The translations under genes were made by a program, and so were the position numbers. Shown one piece after another: positions 26,858 through 34,971 of a stretch of DNA of 39,913 bases (position 1 is its first letter; every line of letters starts with the position of its first letter). The DNA is from Rhodoferax sp. (GTDB lineage: Bacteria > Pseudomonadota > Gammaproteobacteria > Burkholderiales > Burkholderiaceae_C): the NCBI GenBank assembly GCA_003133245.1, contig PKWM01000007.1, positions 414 through 40,326 of the forward strand. Reading direction: 5' to 3'. Below the pieces are notes generated by a model. The model did not search any database. It was not told the origin of the DNA and saw only the letters and a list, made by a program, of their open reading frames with translations.

Positions 26858-27532
26858 ATGAAGTCGTTACCCGGTCGCCTGTCAAGCCGAGCCAGCGACG
26901 CCCGCGCTGTAGCCGCAAAAGGCCAAATTCGCCAGAGCAACGAAGCCCTGATTCTGGCGGCCGCCGAGCATGTGTTTGCAAGCGTTGGTTTTGCCGGCGC
27001 CACCATGGCAGCAATTGCCGCTTCTGCGGACTTGCCCAAGGCCAATTTACATTATTACTTTGGCAGCAAACAAGCACTCTACCGCGCCGTGCTGGCAGGT
27101 ACTTTGAAGGAATGGCTGGTTCCGACTTATGGCATTACGGCGCAAGCCGATCCGCGGCTGGCCATTGAGGGCTATATTCACGCCAAAATGGCGCTGGCCC
27201 TGCAACGCCCGGACGCGTCCAAGGTGTTTGCCAACGAGTTGTTGAATGGCGCACCGGTGATCAAAACCCTGCTTGCCACCGAGTTACGCGAGCATGTATT
27301 GGGCAAAGCCGCTGTGATCGAGGGCTGGATCGCAGCCAAACGCATGGCACCGGTGGATGTCATCCACCTTTTTTTTACTATTTGGGCCGCCACCCAGACC
27401 TATGCTGATTTTGATGTACAGGTATGCGCCGTTCTCGGACGTTCCAAATTAAGTCCGCAAGCGCAGAGGCGAGCCACCGAGCACGTAGTGTCTTTTATTT
27501 TGCGCGGTTGCGGTCTTTGGTCGGAAGATTGA
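26858..27532 (+). CDS. TetR/AcrR family regulator, RutR-like
   Basis: A 224-residue repressor-type protein. The N-terminal helix-turn-helix (about 27-75) reads ILAAAEHVFASVGFAGATMA followed by LPKANLHYYFGSKQALYRAV. The C-terminal ligand domain contains HLFFTIWAATQTYADFDVQV, characteristic of the RutR/YcdC C-terminal domain family, whose E. coli member senses uracil and thymine. A GGAGG lies 12 bp before the ATG. The beta-alanine genes at 30-33 kb would be downstream in reductive pyrimidine breakdown, so a common role is possible but unproven. The first 20 residues are an unusual basic extension. Confidence 0.9.
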   Translation: MKSLPGRLSSRASDARAVAAKGQIRQSNEALILAAAEHVFASVGFAGATMAAIAASADLPKANLHYYFGSKQALYRAVLAGTLKEWLVPTYGITAQADPRLAIEGYIHAKMALALQRPDASKVFANELLNGAPVIKTLLATELREHVLGKAAVIEGWIAAKRMAPVDVIHLFFTIWAATQTYADFDVQVCAVLGRSKLSPQAQRRATEHVVSFILRGCGLWSED

Positions 27533-27569
27533 TTTTCTGGCCTATGGTTTGATCCCTGAAAATAATTCC

Positions 27570-27590
27570 AAATGCGATAGAATCTCATTT
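27570..27590. promoter_or_regulatory. Candidate Fur operator upstream of feoA
   Basis: A 21-bp palindrome of the form AAATG-N-GAT-N3-ATC-N-CATTT (arms 27570-27574 and 27586-27590) lies 52 bp before the feoA start. It resembles the Fur consensus and overlaps a good -10 hexamer, TAGAAT (27578-27583), so bound Fur would block transcription. The symmetry is seen directly; Fur binding is inferred from the genes downstream. Confidence 0.7.
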
Positions 27591-27641
27591 GAGTTAGCGC
27601 TCATTCGAGCGTTGATTATTGTATTTTCCAGAGGCTGACCC

Positions 27642-27899
27642 ATGCTTTTATCGCAACTTTCGAATGGCTCGCACGCTCTGGTTGAGCGTGTACTTGGCAG
27701 CTCCGCCGAGGTCGGCGATGCCACTTTGCGTCGCTTGGGTGAGATTGGTTTCATCGCTGGTGAACCGGTTCAAATGCTGCGCCGCGGTCCCGGTGGACGC
27801 GAACCCCTGGCCGTTCTGATCGGTGAAACCTTGTTTGCGCTGCGCCTGCTCGAAGCCCAGTGCATTGAAGTGCAGTGCGTTGAAGCCGGCGCGATTTAA
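27642..27899 (+). CDS. feoA: Ferrous iron transport protein A
   Basis: An 85-residue SH3-like cytoplasmic protein that assists FeoB in ferrous-iron uptake. The pattern DATLRRLGEIGFIAGEPVQM followed by RRGPGGREPLAVLIGETLFA and the final LR-EA segment is the FeoA signature. It starts at ATG 27642 and ends 7 bp before feoB. A Fur-like operator precedes it. Confidence 0.95.
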   Translation: MLLSQLSNGSHALVERVLGSSAEVGDATLRRLGEIGFIAGEPVQMLRRGPGGREPLAVLIGETLFALRLLEAQCIEVQCVEAGAI

Positions 27900-27906
27900 G
27901 GTCGGC

Positions 27907-29802
27907 ATGTCCTCTGTTCCAGCCACTCCCTCGCCTGCCGCCCTCAAAAGCATTGCGCTGGTGGGCAACCCCAATTGCGGCAAAACCGCGCTCTACAACC
28001 TGCTCACCGGAGCGCGCCAAAAGGTTGCCAATTACGCTGGCGTTACGGTCGAGCGCAAAGTCGGCCTGGCGCATCTTGGTAACGGTCAAACGCTGTCGGT
28101 GGTGGACTTGCCAGGCACCTACAGTCTGACGCCGAACACGCCCGACGAACAGGTTACGCTCGAAGTCATTGAAGGGCGACGCGCCGGTGAAGATGTGCCC
28201 GATGCGATTGTGGCGGTGGTCGATGCCACCAACCTGCGCATGAACCTGCGCCTGGTGCTGGAGCTCAAGCGCCTGGGCCGGCCGCTGCTGGTGGCGGTCA
28301 ACATGGCCGACGTGGCGCGCGCACAAGGCTTGCACATTGACATTGCGCGCCTGGCAGTCGAGCTGGGTTGTCCGGTGGTGGAAACGGTCGCTATCCAACA
28401 CAATGGTCATGCCCAATTGCTGGCGCTACTGGAAAAGCAATGGCTTGCCCCGACGCTAGCGCAGCAGCCAGCTTTGGCCAAGCCGACAACGCTTAGTTCA
28501 GCCCAGTTGCAGCACGAAGTGCGCCGCATCCTGAAGCTGGTGGCGCCCCAGGTGCCAAAGCGGGATCGTTTTCAGCACCGGCTCGACGCCGTCGTGATGC
28601 ACCCGGTGTGGGGGCTGCTGGTGTTGGCGGCAGTGTTGTTCCTGATTTTCCAGGCAGTGTTTTTATGGGCCAATTGGCCGATGGAAGTGATTAAACAGGC
28701 GATGGCCATGGTGGCCAACGCAGCGCTCGCCAACCTGAATGCCGGGCCGCTGCGCAGCCTGCTGGTGGACGGTGTGATTGCCGGAGTCGGCGGTGTGCTG
28801 GTGTTTCTGCCGCAGATTCTGATTTTGTTTTTCTTCATCCTGCTGCTCGAAGACTCGGGTTACCTGCCGCGTGCCGCTTTCTTGCTCGACAACGTCATGG
28901 GCAAGGTCGGCTTGTCGGGCCGGGCCTTCATCCCGCTGCTTTCCAGCTTTGCCTGCGCCATTCCGGGCATCATGGCGACACGCACCATTGCGAGCTGGAA
29001 AGACCGCCTGGCCACCATCATGGTGGCGCCGCTCATGACCTGCTCAGCACGCCTGCCGGTTTATGCCCTGCTGATCGGTGCTTTTGTGCCCGCGCGCAGC
29101 GTTGGCTGGTTCAATTTGCGCGGTTTGACGCTGTTTGGCCTGTATGTGGCTGGCGTCGTCTCGGCCATGGCGGTGGCCTGGGTTTTCAAGCGGGTCTGGC
29201 TGAAAAGCGGCTACCAGCCGCTGATGCTGGAATTGCCGCCGTACCGCATGCCCAGTGTGCGCAACCTGGCCTTGGGGCTGTGGGAACGCGGGCGCATCTT
29301 TGTGCACCGGGTCGGCAGCATTATTTTCTCGTTGATGGTGCTGTTGTGGTTCTTGTCCACCTATCCAGCTCCGCCTGCGGGCTGGGACGCATCCCAAGGC
29401 CCGGCCATTGTGCACAGTTTTGCCGGCATGTTGGGCCACGCCCTGCAGCACGTGTTTGCGCCGATCGGCTTCAACTGGCAAATCTCCATCGCGTTGGTGC
29501 CCGGCATGGCCGCGCGCGAGGTTGTGGTGGGTGCCTTGGGCACGGTGTATTCACTGTCGGCGGCGAGCGGCACTGTGGCTGATTCCTTGTCGCCGGTGCT
29601 GGCGCAGGGTTGGTCTCTGGCCACTGCTTATTCACTGCTGGCCTGGTTTGTATTTGCGCCGCAATGCCTCTCGACGCTGGCCGTGGTGCGCCGTGAGACC
29701 AACTCCTGGCGCTACCCTGTCATCATGACGGTCTATTTGTTTGCGCTGGCTTACGCAGGCGCTTTTTCCACTTATCGCTTGACGCTGTGGCTGGGAGGAT
29801 AG
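27907..29802 (+). CDS. feoB: Ferrous iron transporter FeoB
   Basis: A 631-residue GTPase-permease from ATG 27907, chosen because it follows feoA by 7 bp and puts the G-domain at the usual place. The G1 motif is GNPNCGKT (20-27), followed by G3 DLPG (67-70) and G4 NMAD (132-135). A membrane domain from about 230 follows, with the two gating Cys-containing regions around PLLSSFACAIPGIMATRTIA and MTCSARLPVYALLIGAF. It is shorter than E. coli FeoB (773) because the linker and extracellular loops are compact, as in many betaproteobacteria. It imports ferrous iron across the inner membrane. Confidence 0.96.
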   Translation: MSSVPATPSPAALKSIALVGNPNCGKTALYNLLTGARQKVANYAGVTVERKVGLAHLGNGQTLSVVDLPGTYSLTPNTPDEQVTLEVIEGRRAGEDVPDAIVAVVDATNLRMNLRLVLELKRLGRPLLVAVNMADVARAQGLHIDIARLAVELGCPVVETVAIQHNGHAQLLALLEKQWLAPTLAQQPALAKPTTLSSAQLQHEVRRILKLVAPQVPKRDRFQHRLDAVVMHPVWGLLVLAAVLFLIFQAVFLWANWPMEVIKQAMAMVANAALANLNAGPLRSLLVDGVIAGVGGVLVFLPQILILFFFILLLEDSGYLPRAAFLLDNVMGKVGLSGRAFIPLLSSFACAIPGIMATRTIASWKDRLATIMVAPLMTCSARLPVYALLIGAFVPARSVGWFNLRGLTLFGLYVAGVVSAMAVAWVFKRVWLKSGYQPLMLELPPYRMPSVRNLALGLWERGRIFVHRVGSIIFSLMVLLWFLSTYPAPPAGWDASQGPAIVHSFAGMLGHALQHVFAPIGFNWQISIALVPGMAAREVVVGALGTVYSLSAASGTVADSLSPVLAQGWSLATAYSLLAWFVFAPQCLSTLAVVRRETNSWRYPVIMTVYLFALAYAGAFSTYRLTLWLGG

Positions 29803-29805
29803 CGT

Positions 29806-30084
29806 ATGAGCCTTGAGTCATTGTTGGTTTTGGCACTGGTCAGCGCCTGCTTTGTCTATGCGGCTTGGACCTTGATGCCGCAAGCGGCGCGGCGGGCCTT
29901 GAGCATTGGCTTGCTGCATCTGCCGTTGCCGCGTCGCTGGGTCGCCTATTTGCAGAAAATGAAACAGGCAACGGCGCTCTGCCAGTGCAGCGGCTGCGAG
30001 CACGCGCCCGTCAGGAGTGGTACGCCGCAGAAGGCCGGCCCAACCCTGGCGCAGCCTCTGGTTTTTCACCCGCGCAAAAAGTAG
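29806..30084 (+). CDS. Small Cys-rich membrane protein of the feo operon
   Basis: A 92-residue protein whose ATG lies 3 bp after the feoB stop, with GGGAGG at 29793-29798. An N-terminal membrane helix (SLLVLALVSACFVYAAWTLM) is followed by a basic amphipathic stretch and a Cys cluster CQCSGCEHAP near residue 61-70, which could bind iron or another metal. It resembles the small DUF6587-type or FeoB-associated Cys-rich proteins rather than the winged-helix FeoC, and takes the FeoC position. Naming is moderate; a role in iron uptake comes from the operon. Confidence 0.82.
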   Translation: MSLESLLVLALVSACFVYAAWTLMPQAARRALSIGLLHLPLPRRWVAYLQKMKQATALCQCSGCEHAPVRSGTPQKAGPTLAQPLVFHPRKK

Positions 30085-30110
30085 CCGCCGCAGCCACGAT
30101 CCGGCGCGTG

Positions 30111-31610
30111 TCAGCGGTTGGTCGGGAAGCTATAGACAGCACCCTCGCGCACACCGGCCGAGGGCCAGCGCTGCGTGATGGTTTTGCGCTTGGTATAAAA
30201 GCGCACCGCATCCGGACCGTAGGCGCTCAGATCGCCAAACAGACTGCGCTTCCAGCCACCGAATGAGTGATACGCCACCGGCACCGGCAACGGCACGTTG
30301 ATGCCGACCATGCCGACCAGAATGTGCTCGCTGAAGTAGCGTGCCGCTTCGCCGTCGCGCGTGAAGATGCAGGTGCCGTTGCCGTACTCGTGGGCGTTGA
30401 TCAGGTCCATGCCTTCCTGTAGGGTCTTGACGCGCATCACGCCCAGCACCGGGCCGAAGATTTCTTCCTGGTAAATCTTCATGCCGGGTTTGACGTTGTC
30501 AAACAGGCAGGCACCCAGGAAATAACCGTTGCCTTTCACCTTGACAGCGCGGCCATCGACGACCAGCTTGGCACCTTCCTTGATGCCCTGTTCGACATAG
30601 CCCGTGACCTTGTCCAGGTGCTGCTGCGTCACCAGCGGCCCCATGTCGTTGGCAGCGTCGGTGCCGGGGCCGACTTTCATTTTGGCAATCTCGGTTTTCA
30701 ACCCGGCCACCACGGCGTCCGCCGTCGCGTCACCCACCGCGAGCACCAGCGGGATCGCCATGCAGCGCTCGCCGCAAGAGCCAAAAGCCGCGCCCATCAA
30801 GGCACTGACGGCATTGGCGATGTCGGCATCGGGCATCACAATGGCATGATTCTTGGCACCACCGAGTGCCTGCACCCGCTTGCCATGGGCGCAGCCTACT
30901 GAGTAAATATATTCGGCAATAGGTGTTGAACCGACAAAGCTGACGGCCTGCACGCGCTTGTCGGCCAGCAGCGCATCGACCGCCTCCTTGTCGCCGTTGA
31001 CCACATTGAGCACACCGGGTGGCAAGCCCGCTTGCAAGGCGAGCTCGGCCACCAACAGCGCGCTGCTCGGGTCGCGCTCGGAGGGCTTGAGCACAAAGGT
31101 GTTGCCGCAGGCAATCGCCATCGGCCACATCCACAGCGGCACCATGACGGGAAAGTTGAACGGCGTGATGCCGGCGGTGACGCCGATCGGTTGGAACTCG
31201 CTCCAGGAGTCCATTGCCGGGCCGACGTTCTTGCTGTGCTCGCCCTTGAGCAACTCGGGCGCATAAGAGGCGTATTCGACGTTCTCAATGCCGCGCTGGA
31301 GTTCGCCCATGGAGTCGGAGAGCACCTTGCCGTGCTCGGCGGTGAGCAGCGCGCAGAGCTGTTCGGCGTTTTCTTCGAGCAGGATTTTGAGCTTGCTCAT
31401 GACGCGGGCGCGCTTGAGCGGTGGCGTGGCGCGCCAGGCCGGGTAAGCCGCCTGCGCGCTGGCAATCGCTTTTTCAACCGTTAATTTGTCGGCCAGCAGC
31501 ACGCGCTTTTCAGCCTTGCCGGTGGCCGGATTGAAAACATCTTGCGAGCGGCTGCCGCCGCCGACGATTTGGCCGTCAATCAGGTGTTGGATTTGGGGAA
31601 GTTTTTTCAT
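30111..31610 (-). CDS. mmsA: CoA-acylating methylmalonate-semialdehyde dehydrogenase
   Basis: A 499-residue NAD-dependent aldehyde dehydrogenase of the MmsA type. It converts malonate semialdehyde or methylmalonate semialdehyde plus CoA to acetyl-CoA or propionyl-CoA and CO2. The nucleophile is C283 in FGSCGERCMAI, the signature of this subfamily, where the usual catalytic Glu is absent. The substrate-binding FNFPVMVPLWMWP and NAD-binding KPSERDPSS segments are intact. It follows the aminotransferase by 10 bp, making a two-gene beta-alanine/valine breakdown operon. It converges on the feo operon with only 26 bp between stops. Confidence 0.96.
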   Translation of the reverse strand: MKKLPQIQHLIDGQIVGGGSRSQDVFNPATGKAEKRVLLADKLTVEKAIASAQAAYPAWRATPPLKRARVMSKLKILLEENAEQLCALLTAEHGKVLSDSMGELQRGIENVEYASYAPELLKGEHSKNVGPAMDSWSEFQPIGVTAGITPFNFPVMVPLWMWPMAIACGNTFVLKPSERDPSSALLVAELALQAGLPPGVLNVVNGDKEAVDALLADKRVQAVSFVGSTPIAEYIYSVGCAHGKRVQALGGAKNHAIVMPDADIANAVSALMGAAFGSCGERCMAIPLVLAVGDATADAVVAGLKTEIAKMKVGPGTDAANDMGPLVTQQHLDKVTGYVEQGIKEGAKLVVDGRAVKVKGNGYFLGACLFDNVKPGMKIYQEEIFGPVLGVMRVKTLQEGMDLINAHEYGNGTCIFTRDGEAARYFSEHILVGMVGINVPLPVPVAYHSFGGWKRSLFGDLSAYGPDAVRFYTKRKTITQRWPSAGVREGAVYSFPTNR

Positions 31611-31620
31611 GCTGAGAAGT

Positions 31621-32964
31621 TTAAGCAGTTTGGTTCATGGCTTCACCCAGCGCGTTGACCAGACTGTCAATTTGCGCCGGGGTACTGATGAAAGGCGGTG
31701 CCAGTTGAATCGTGTCGCCACCGTAGCGCACATAAAAGCCTTTGTCCAGCATCGCCATGGCGATATCGAAAGGTCGCTTGGCCGGTTCGCCCGGCAGGGC
31801 GTCGATGGTGAATCCTGCCGCCAGGCCGTAGTTGCGGATGTCGGTGATGTGTTTAACACCTTTCAAGCTGTGCACGGCATTCTCAAAATGAGGTGCCAGC
31901 GTCTTGACCCGCTCGGGCATGTTCTCCTTGACCAGAATATCGAGCGTCGCCAGCGCCGCAGCGCACGGCACCGGGTGCGCCGAGTAGGTGTAACCGTGGG
32001 CAAATTCAAGCATGTAGTCGGGGCCGCCCGTGGCCATAAAGGTGTCGTAAATTTCTTTTTTGGCCAGCACCGCACCGATCGGCTGGGCACCGTTGCTGAT
32101 CTGCTTGGCCAGGTTCATGATGTCGGGCGTGACGCCAAAGGCCTCGGCCCCGGTGAAGGCACCAGTGCGGCCAAAACCGGTGATGACTTCGTCAAAAATC
32201 AACAGGATATTGTTGGCGGTGCAAATGTCGCGCAGGCGTTGTAAATAACCTTTGGGCGGGATGATGACACCGGCCGAGCCCGCGAACGGCTCGACGATGA
32301 CGGCAGCAATATTGCTGGCATCGTGCAACGCGATCAAATTGAGCAAGTCATCGGCCAGCTCGGCACCTTTGTCGGGCATGCCGCGCGAGAACGCGTTGCT
32401 GGCAAGCTGCGTGTGCGGCAAATGGTCAGCATCGATACCCTGGCCAAACATCTTGCGCACGCCACTGATGCCGCCGACCGAGATGCCGCCGAAATTGACG
32501 CCGTGGTAGCCTTTTTCGCGGCCGATCAAGCGCGTCTTGCTGGCTTGACCCTTGGCACGCCAGTAAGCGCGCGCCATTTTGAGCGAGGTATCGGCCGACT
32601 CGGAGCCGGAGCCGGTAAAAAAGACGTAGTCAAGCCCGGCCGGCGTGAGCTCCTTGAGCTTGTTGGCCAGCTCGAACGAGAGCGGATGGCCAAACTGGAA
32701 GGCGGGCGAGTATTCCATGGTCGCCATTTGTTTGCTCACTGCCTCGGTGATCTCGCTGCGCCCATGCCCCAGGCCACAGCACCACAGGCCTGAGAGGCCG
32801 TCAAAAATCTGTTTGCCGTTGCTGTCGGTGTAATAACAACCCTTGGCGCTGACCATCATGCGGGGCTTGGCCTTGAATTGACGGTTGCCGCTGAAGGGCA
32901 TCCAGTGCGCGTCGAGCCAGGCGGCATCGATGCGGGAAGAGGTTGGGTTTTGAGTGGTGCTCAT
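31621..32964 (-). CDS. Omega-amino acid:pyruvate (beta-alanine) aminotransferase
   Basis: A 447-residue class III PLP aminotransferase. The start ATG at 32964 is preceded by AGGAGA, so the longer frame to 33039 is not used. The PLP pocket is visible: SGSESADTSLKMAR, D258 in FDEVITGFGR, and the Schiff-base lysine K287 in NLAKQISNGAQPIGAV. The N-terminal WMPFSGNRQFK is typical of omega-amino acid:pyruvate transaminases. It should convert beta-alanine and pyruvate to malonate semialdehyde and alanine, feeding MmsA. Close substrates such as taurine or polyamine derivatives cannot be excluded. Confidence 0.93.
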   Translation of the reverse strand: MSTTQNPTSSRIDAAWLDAHWMPFSGNRQFKAKPRMMVSAKGCYYTDSNGKQIFDGLSGLWCCGLGHGRSEITEAVSKQMATMEYSPAFQFGHPLSFELANKLKELTPAGLDYVFFTGSGSESADTSLKMARAYWRAKGQASKTRLIGREKGYHGVNFGGISVGGISGVRKMFGQGIDADHLPHTQLASNAFSRGMPDKGAELADDLLNLIALHDASNIAAVIVEPFAGSAGVIIPPKGYLQRLRDICTANNILLIFDEVITGFGRTGAFTGAEAFGVTPDIMNLAKQISNGAQPIGAVLAKKEIYDTFMATGGPDYMLEFAHGYTYSAHPVPCAAALATLDILVKENMPERVKTLAPHFENAVHSLKGVKHITDIRNYGLAAGFTIDALPGEPAKRPFDIAMAMLDKGFYVRYGGDTIQLAPPFISTPAQIDSLVNALGEAMNQTA

Positions 32965-33054
32965 GGAGTCTCCTGAAAGAGGTGAAGTGTTGTCATTCTG
33001 GCTGCTTCTGTTACTCTTGGAAAGATATAAATAACACACTTAAGTTGTCAATCC
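32965..33054. promoter_or_regulatory. Divergent promoter/operator region, aminotransferase versus LysR
   Basis: The 90-bp gap between divergent starts holds TATAAA (33026-33031, toward LysR) and the palindrome ACTTAAGT (33038-33045) within an AT-rich patch, 9 bp before the LysR start. A regulator gene divergent from its target normally binds here. The exact operator is not resolved. Confidence 0.45.
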
Positions 33055-34038
33055 ATGCAAGTAAAGAGTCGTTCCGCGCTGGGCCAGTTGAGCGATATGG
33101 ACATTCGCCTGCTGCGTGTTTTCAAAAGCGTGGCCGAGTGTGGTGGCATGGCCGCAGCCGAGCTGGAGCTCAACATTGGCACCTCCACCGTCAGCCGCCA
33201 CGTCAAGGATCTGGAAACCCGCCTGGGTTTGACGCTGTGTCGGCGGGGTCGTGGCGGTTTCGCGCTGACCACAGAGGGTGCGCAGATTTACGCGGAAACG
33301 CTGCGCCTGCTGGCCGGTGTTGATGCCTTTCGCAGCCGGGTCGATGAAATTCACCAACGCATGGGTGGCGAGCTGCATATTGCGGTGTTTGACAAGACCG
33401 CCAGCAACCCGCAAGCGCACATCGGCACGGCAATTGCGCGCTTTTCCGAGCTGGCTCCCGAAGTGAGTTTGCAATTGCACGTGGCACCCCTTAACACGAT
33501 CGAGCGCGGCGTGCTCGACGGGCAATTTCAGGTTGGCATCATCCCGGGGCACCGCAGCTCCGACACGTTGACCTACGACGAACTTTTTTCTGAGACCATG
33601 TTTTTGTATTGCGGTGCGCAGCACGCCTTGTTCAAGGCAGCCCCAGCGCAGGAACCCCTTGATTGGGACGCGCTGCGGGCGCACGACTTTGCCGGTCTGG
33701 GCTACCACTCGCCCAATATGGAAATCAGCCAGAAGGTGCACCTGGCGCGCAAAGCCACCGGCTACGACCAGGAATCGATTGCAACCCTGATCCTGTCGGG
33801 CAAGTACCTGGGCTTTTTGCCGGACCACTATGCCGAGAGGTTTGTTCTCGCAGGCCAGATGCGCGCCGTCAAACCCGCGTTATTTCGCTACACCTGTAGT
33901 TTTTTCAGTATCGTGCGCGGCTCACCCGAGCCGTCCCGTGTGACGCGAGCCTTTCAGGAATGCTTGCTGCAGGCGCATGCGACCAGCGTCAATGCTGAAA
34001 TCAGAACCCCCAGCGATGTTCCAGTTCGACCACAGTGA
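33055..34038 (+). CDS. LysR-family regulator of the beta-alanine operon (inferred)
   Basis: A 327-residue LysR-type protein. The helix-turn-helix is residues about 16-75 (MDIRLLRVFKSVAECGGMAA, then NIGTSTVSRHVKDLETRLGL). The effector-binding domain follows (GELHIAVFDKTASNPQAHIG onward). It is divergent from the omega-aminotransferase gene, the common arrangement for LysR activators of adjacent catabolic operons. The effector, perhaps beta-alanine or a semialdehyde, is inferred. Its stop marks the end of the orderly left part of the window. Confidence 0.92.
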   Translation: MQVKSRSALGQLSDMDIRLLRVFKSVAECGGMAAAELELNIGTSTVSRHVKDLETRLGLTLCRRGRGGFALTTEGAQIYAETLRLLAGVDAFRSRVDEIHQRMGGELHIAVFDKTASNPQAHIGTAIARFSELAPEVSLQLHVAPLNTIERGVLDGQFQVGIIPGHRSSDTLTYDELFSETMFLYCGAQHALFKAAPAQEPLDWDALRAHDFAGLGYHSPNMEISQKVHLARKATGYDQESIATLILSGKYLGFLPDHYAERFVLAGQMRAVKPALFRYTCSFFSIVRGSPEPSRVTRAFQECLLQAHATSVNAEIRTPSDVPVRPQ

Positions 34039-34588
34039 GTGCCAACAAGCGGCCACGCACGATGCGCGTGAACACGGCAACACTGGTGACCACTTTCGCC
34101 ACCAGGAGCAGACGTTCGGTCGCGGAACCCGAATGGCTCACGAAGACACTTATGCACAGTTCCCAGTTATTGACAGTTTGACGGCAACTATTGCCATTTG
34201 CGCCTGCCGAGTTGAGTCAGACCGTCGCCAGAACTTTACATAATTTCAGTCATGGCGCGTGGGTAGAACTTCGACACATGCCTAGGCACCGCGGCCTCGT
34301 TCATCTGCCGAAATACCATGAATAGGGCTCTCGCGATGGCGATATGACCGGCAAGTTCGGTGCATCAGTTCAAAGGGCTTGATCTGATTTGAAGGTCAAG
34401 AGAACTCTTTAATTATGTACAGGATTTCTAACGATGAATATGCCGCCGTACAGAGGAGGAAACCAAGTCTGGAAGCAACAACTGCTCATAACTGGGAACT
34501 GTGCATAACGCTGCTTATGCAGAGATGTACATAAAGACACAAAGCGGCTGTAGAGTTTTCCGATCTGGTCGCTCCATACCGGCCGTTC
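34039..34588. other. Long gap between LysR and norZ region
   Basis: About 550 bp without a supported gene. It holds the 21-bp inverted-repeat segment (34150-34508) and a hairpin at 34503-34520. Short open frames here have no recognisable domains or ribosome sites. It is probably the left part of an accessory region or a deletion scar. Confidence 0.6.
34150..34508. repeat. 359-bp segment bounded by perfect 21-bp inverted repeats
   Basis: The sequence at 34150-34170 (TTATGCACAGTTCCCAGTTA plus T) recurs as an exact reverse complement at 34488-34508. The 317 bp between have no credible gene and look AT-richer than the flanks. This layout is that of a MITE or a collapsed insertion sequence. The right arm runs into a further hairpin, GCATAA-CGCTGC-TTATGC (34503-34520). 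I do not recognise the terminal sequence as a named IS family. No transposase is present, and target duplications are not evident. Confidence 0.7.
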
Positions 34589-34971
34589 CTATATGCCTTG
34601 GAAAGGCCGCAATGTGGCGATGATTTCGTGAGCCGGAATACCCACGATCGACCAGTTGTCCGCGCCGACACGGAATTGATCCAGGTTGCCGATTTCCGCT
34701 GACCCACCGTTTCGGTCGGGAGACCCGTTTCAAGCAACGATTCCAGCCTGTAGGGGCTGGGGCAGTCAAAATCGGCAGCCTGGGTCAAAAGCTCGTCGGC
34801 AGTAGCAACTAGGGTTTCACGCGGGGTGTGTGCGCGGCCTCGCTTGCTCAGGAAAATGGACAGGGTGCTGGCAAACGTGTGCACCAGTCCGATGAAAACG
34901 ATCAGCCAAGCTAACAGGTCAGACGCTGCTTTGCGTCGCGCGCACGCCGATATAACCCTTGATTGCCGCAA
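34589..34971 (-). pseudogene. Frameshifted small membrane-anchored protein ORF downstream of norZ
   Basis: Reading on from the norZ 3' end, one frame gives a membrane helix LLAWLIVFIGLVHTFASTL, then SKRGRAHTPRETLVATADEL and a soluble segment ending ESLLETGLPTETV. At about 34702-34706 sensible sequence moves to another frame, SAEIGNLDQFRVGADNWSIV and then GIPAHEIIATLRPFQGI, stopping at 34589-34591. Loss of one base in a G/C-rich run explains this. The nominal start is a TTG at 34971 inside norZ; no ATG is available, so the start is unclear. I do not recognise the family. It could be a norZ-linked accessory protein that has decayed, or a sequencing error in a real gene. Confidence 0.4.

Noticed and set aside
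34001..34170. Minus-strand open frame ending TVVELEHRWGF with a hydrophobic stretch
   Set aside because: It overlaps the LysR 3' end, has no start codon of quality and no family I can name.
33977..34243. 88-codon plus-strand frame after LysR
   Set aside because: It overlaps the LysR C-terminus, has no hydrophobic or domain pattern, and crosses the inverted-repeat arm.
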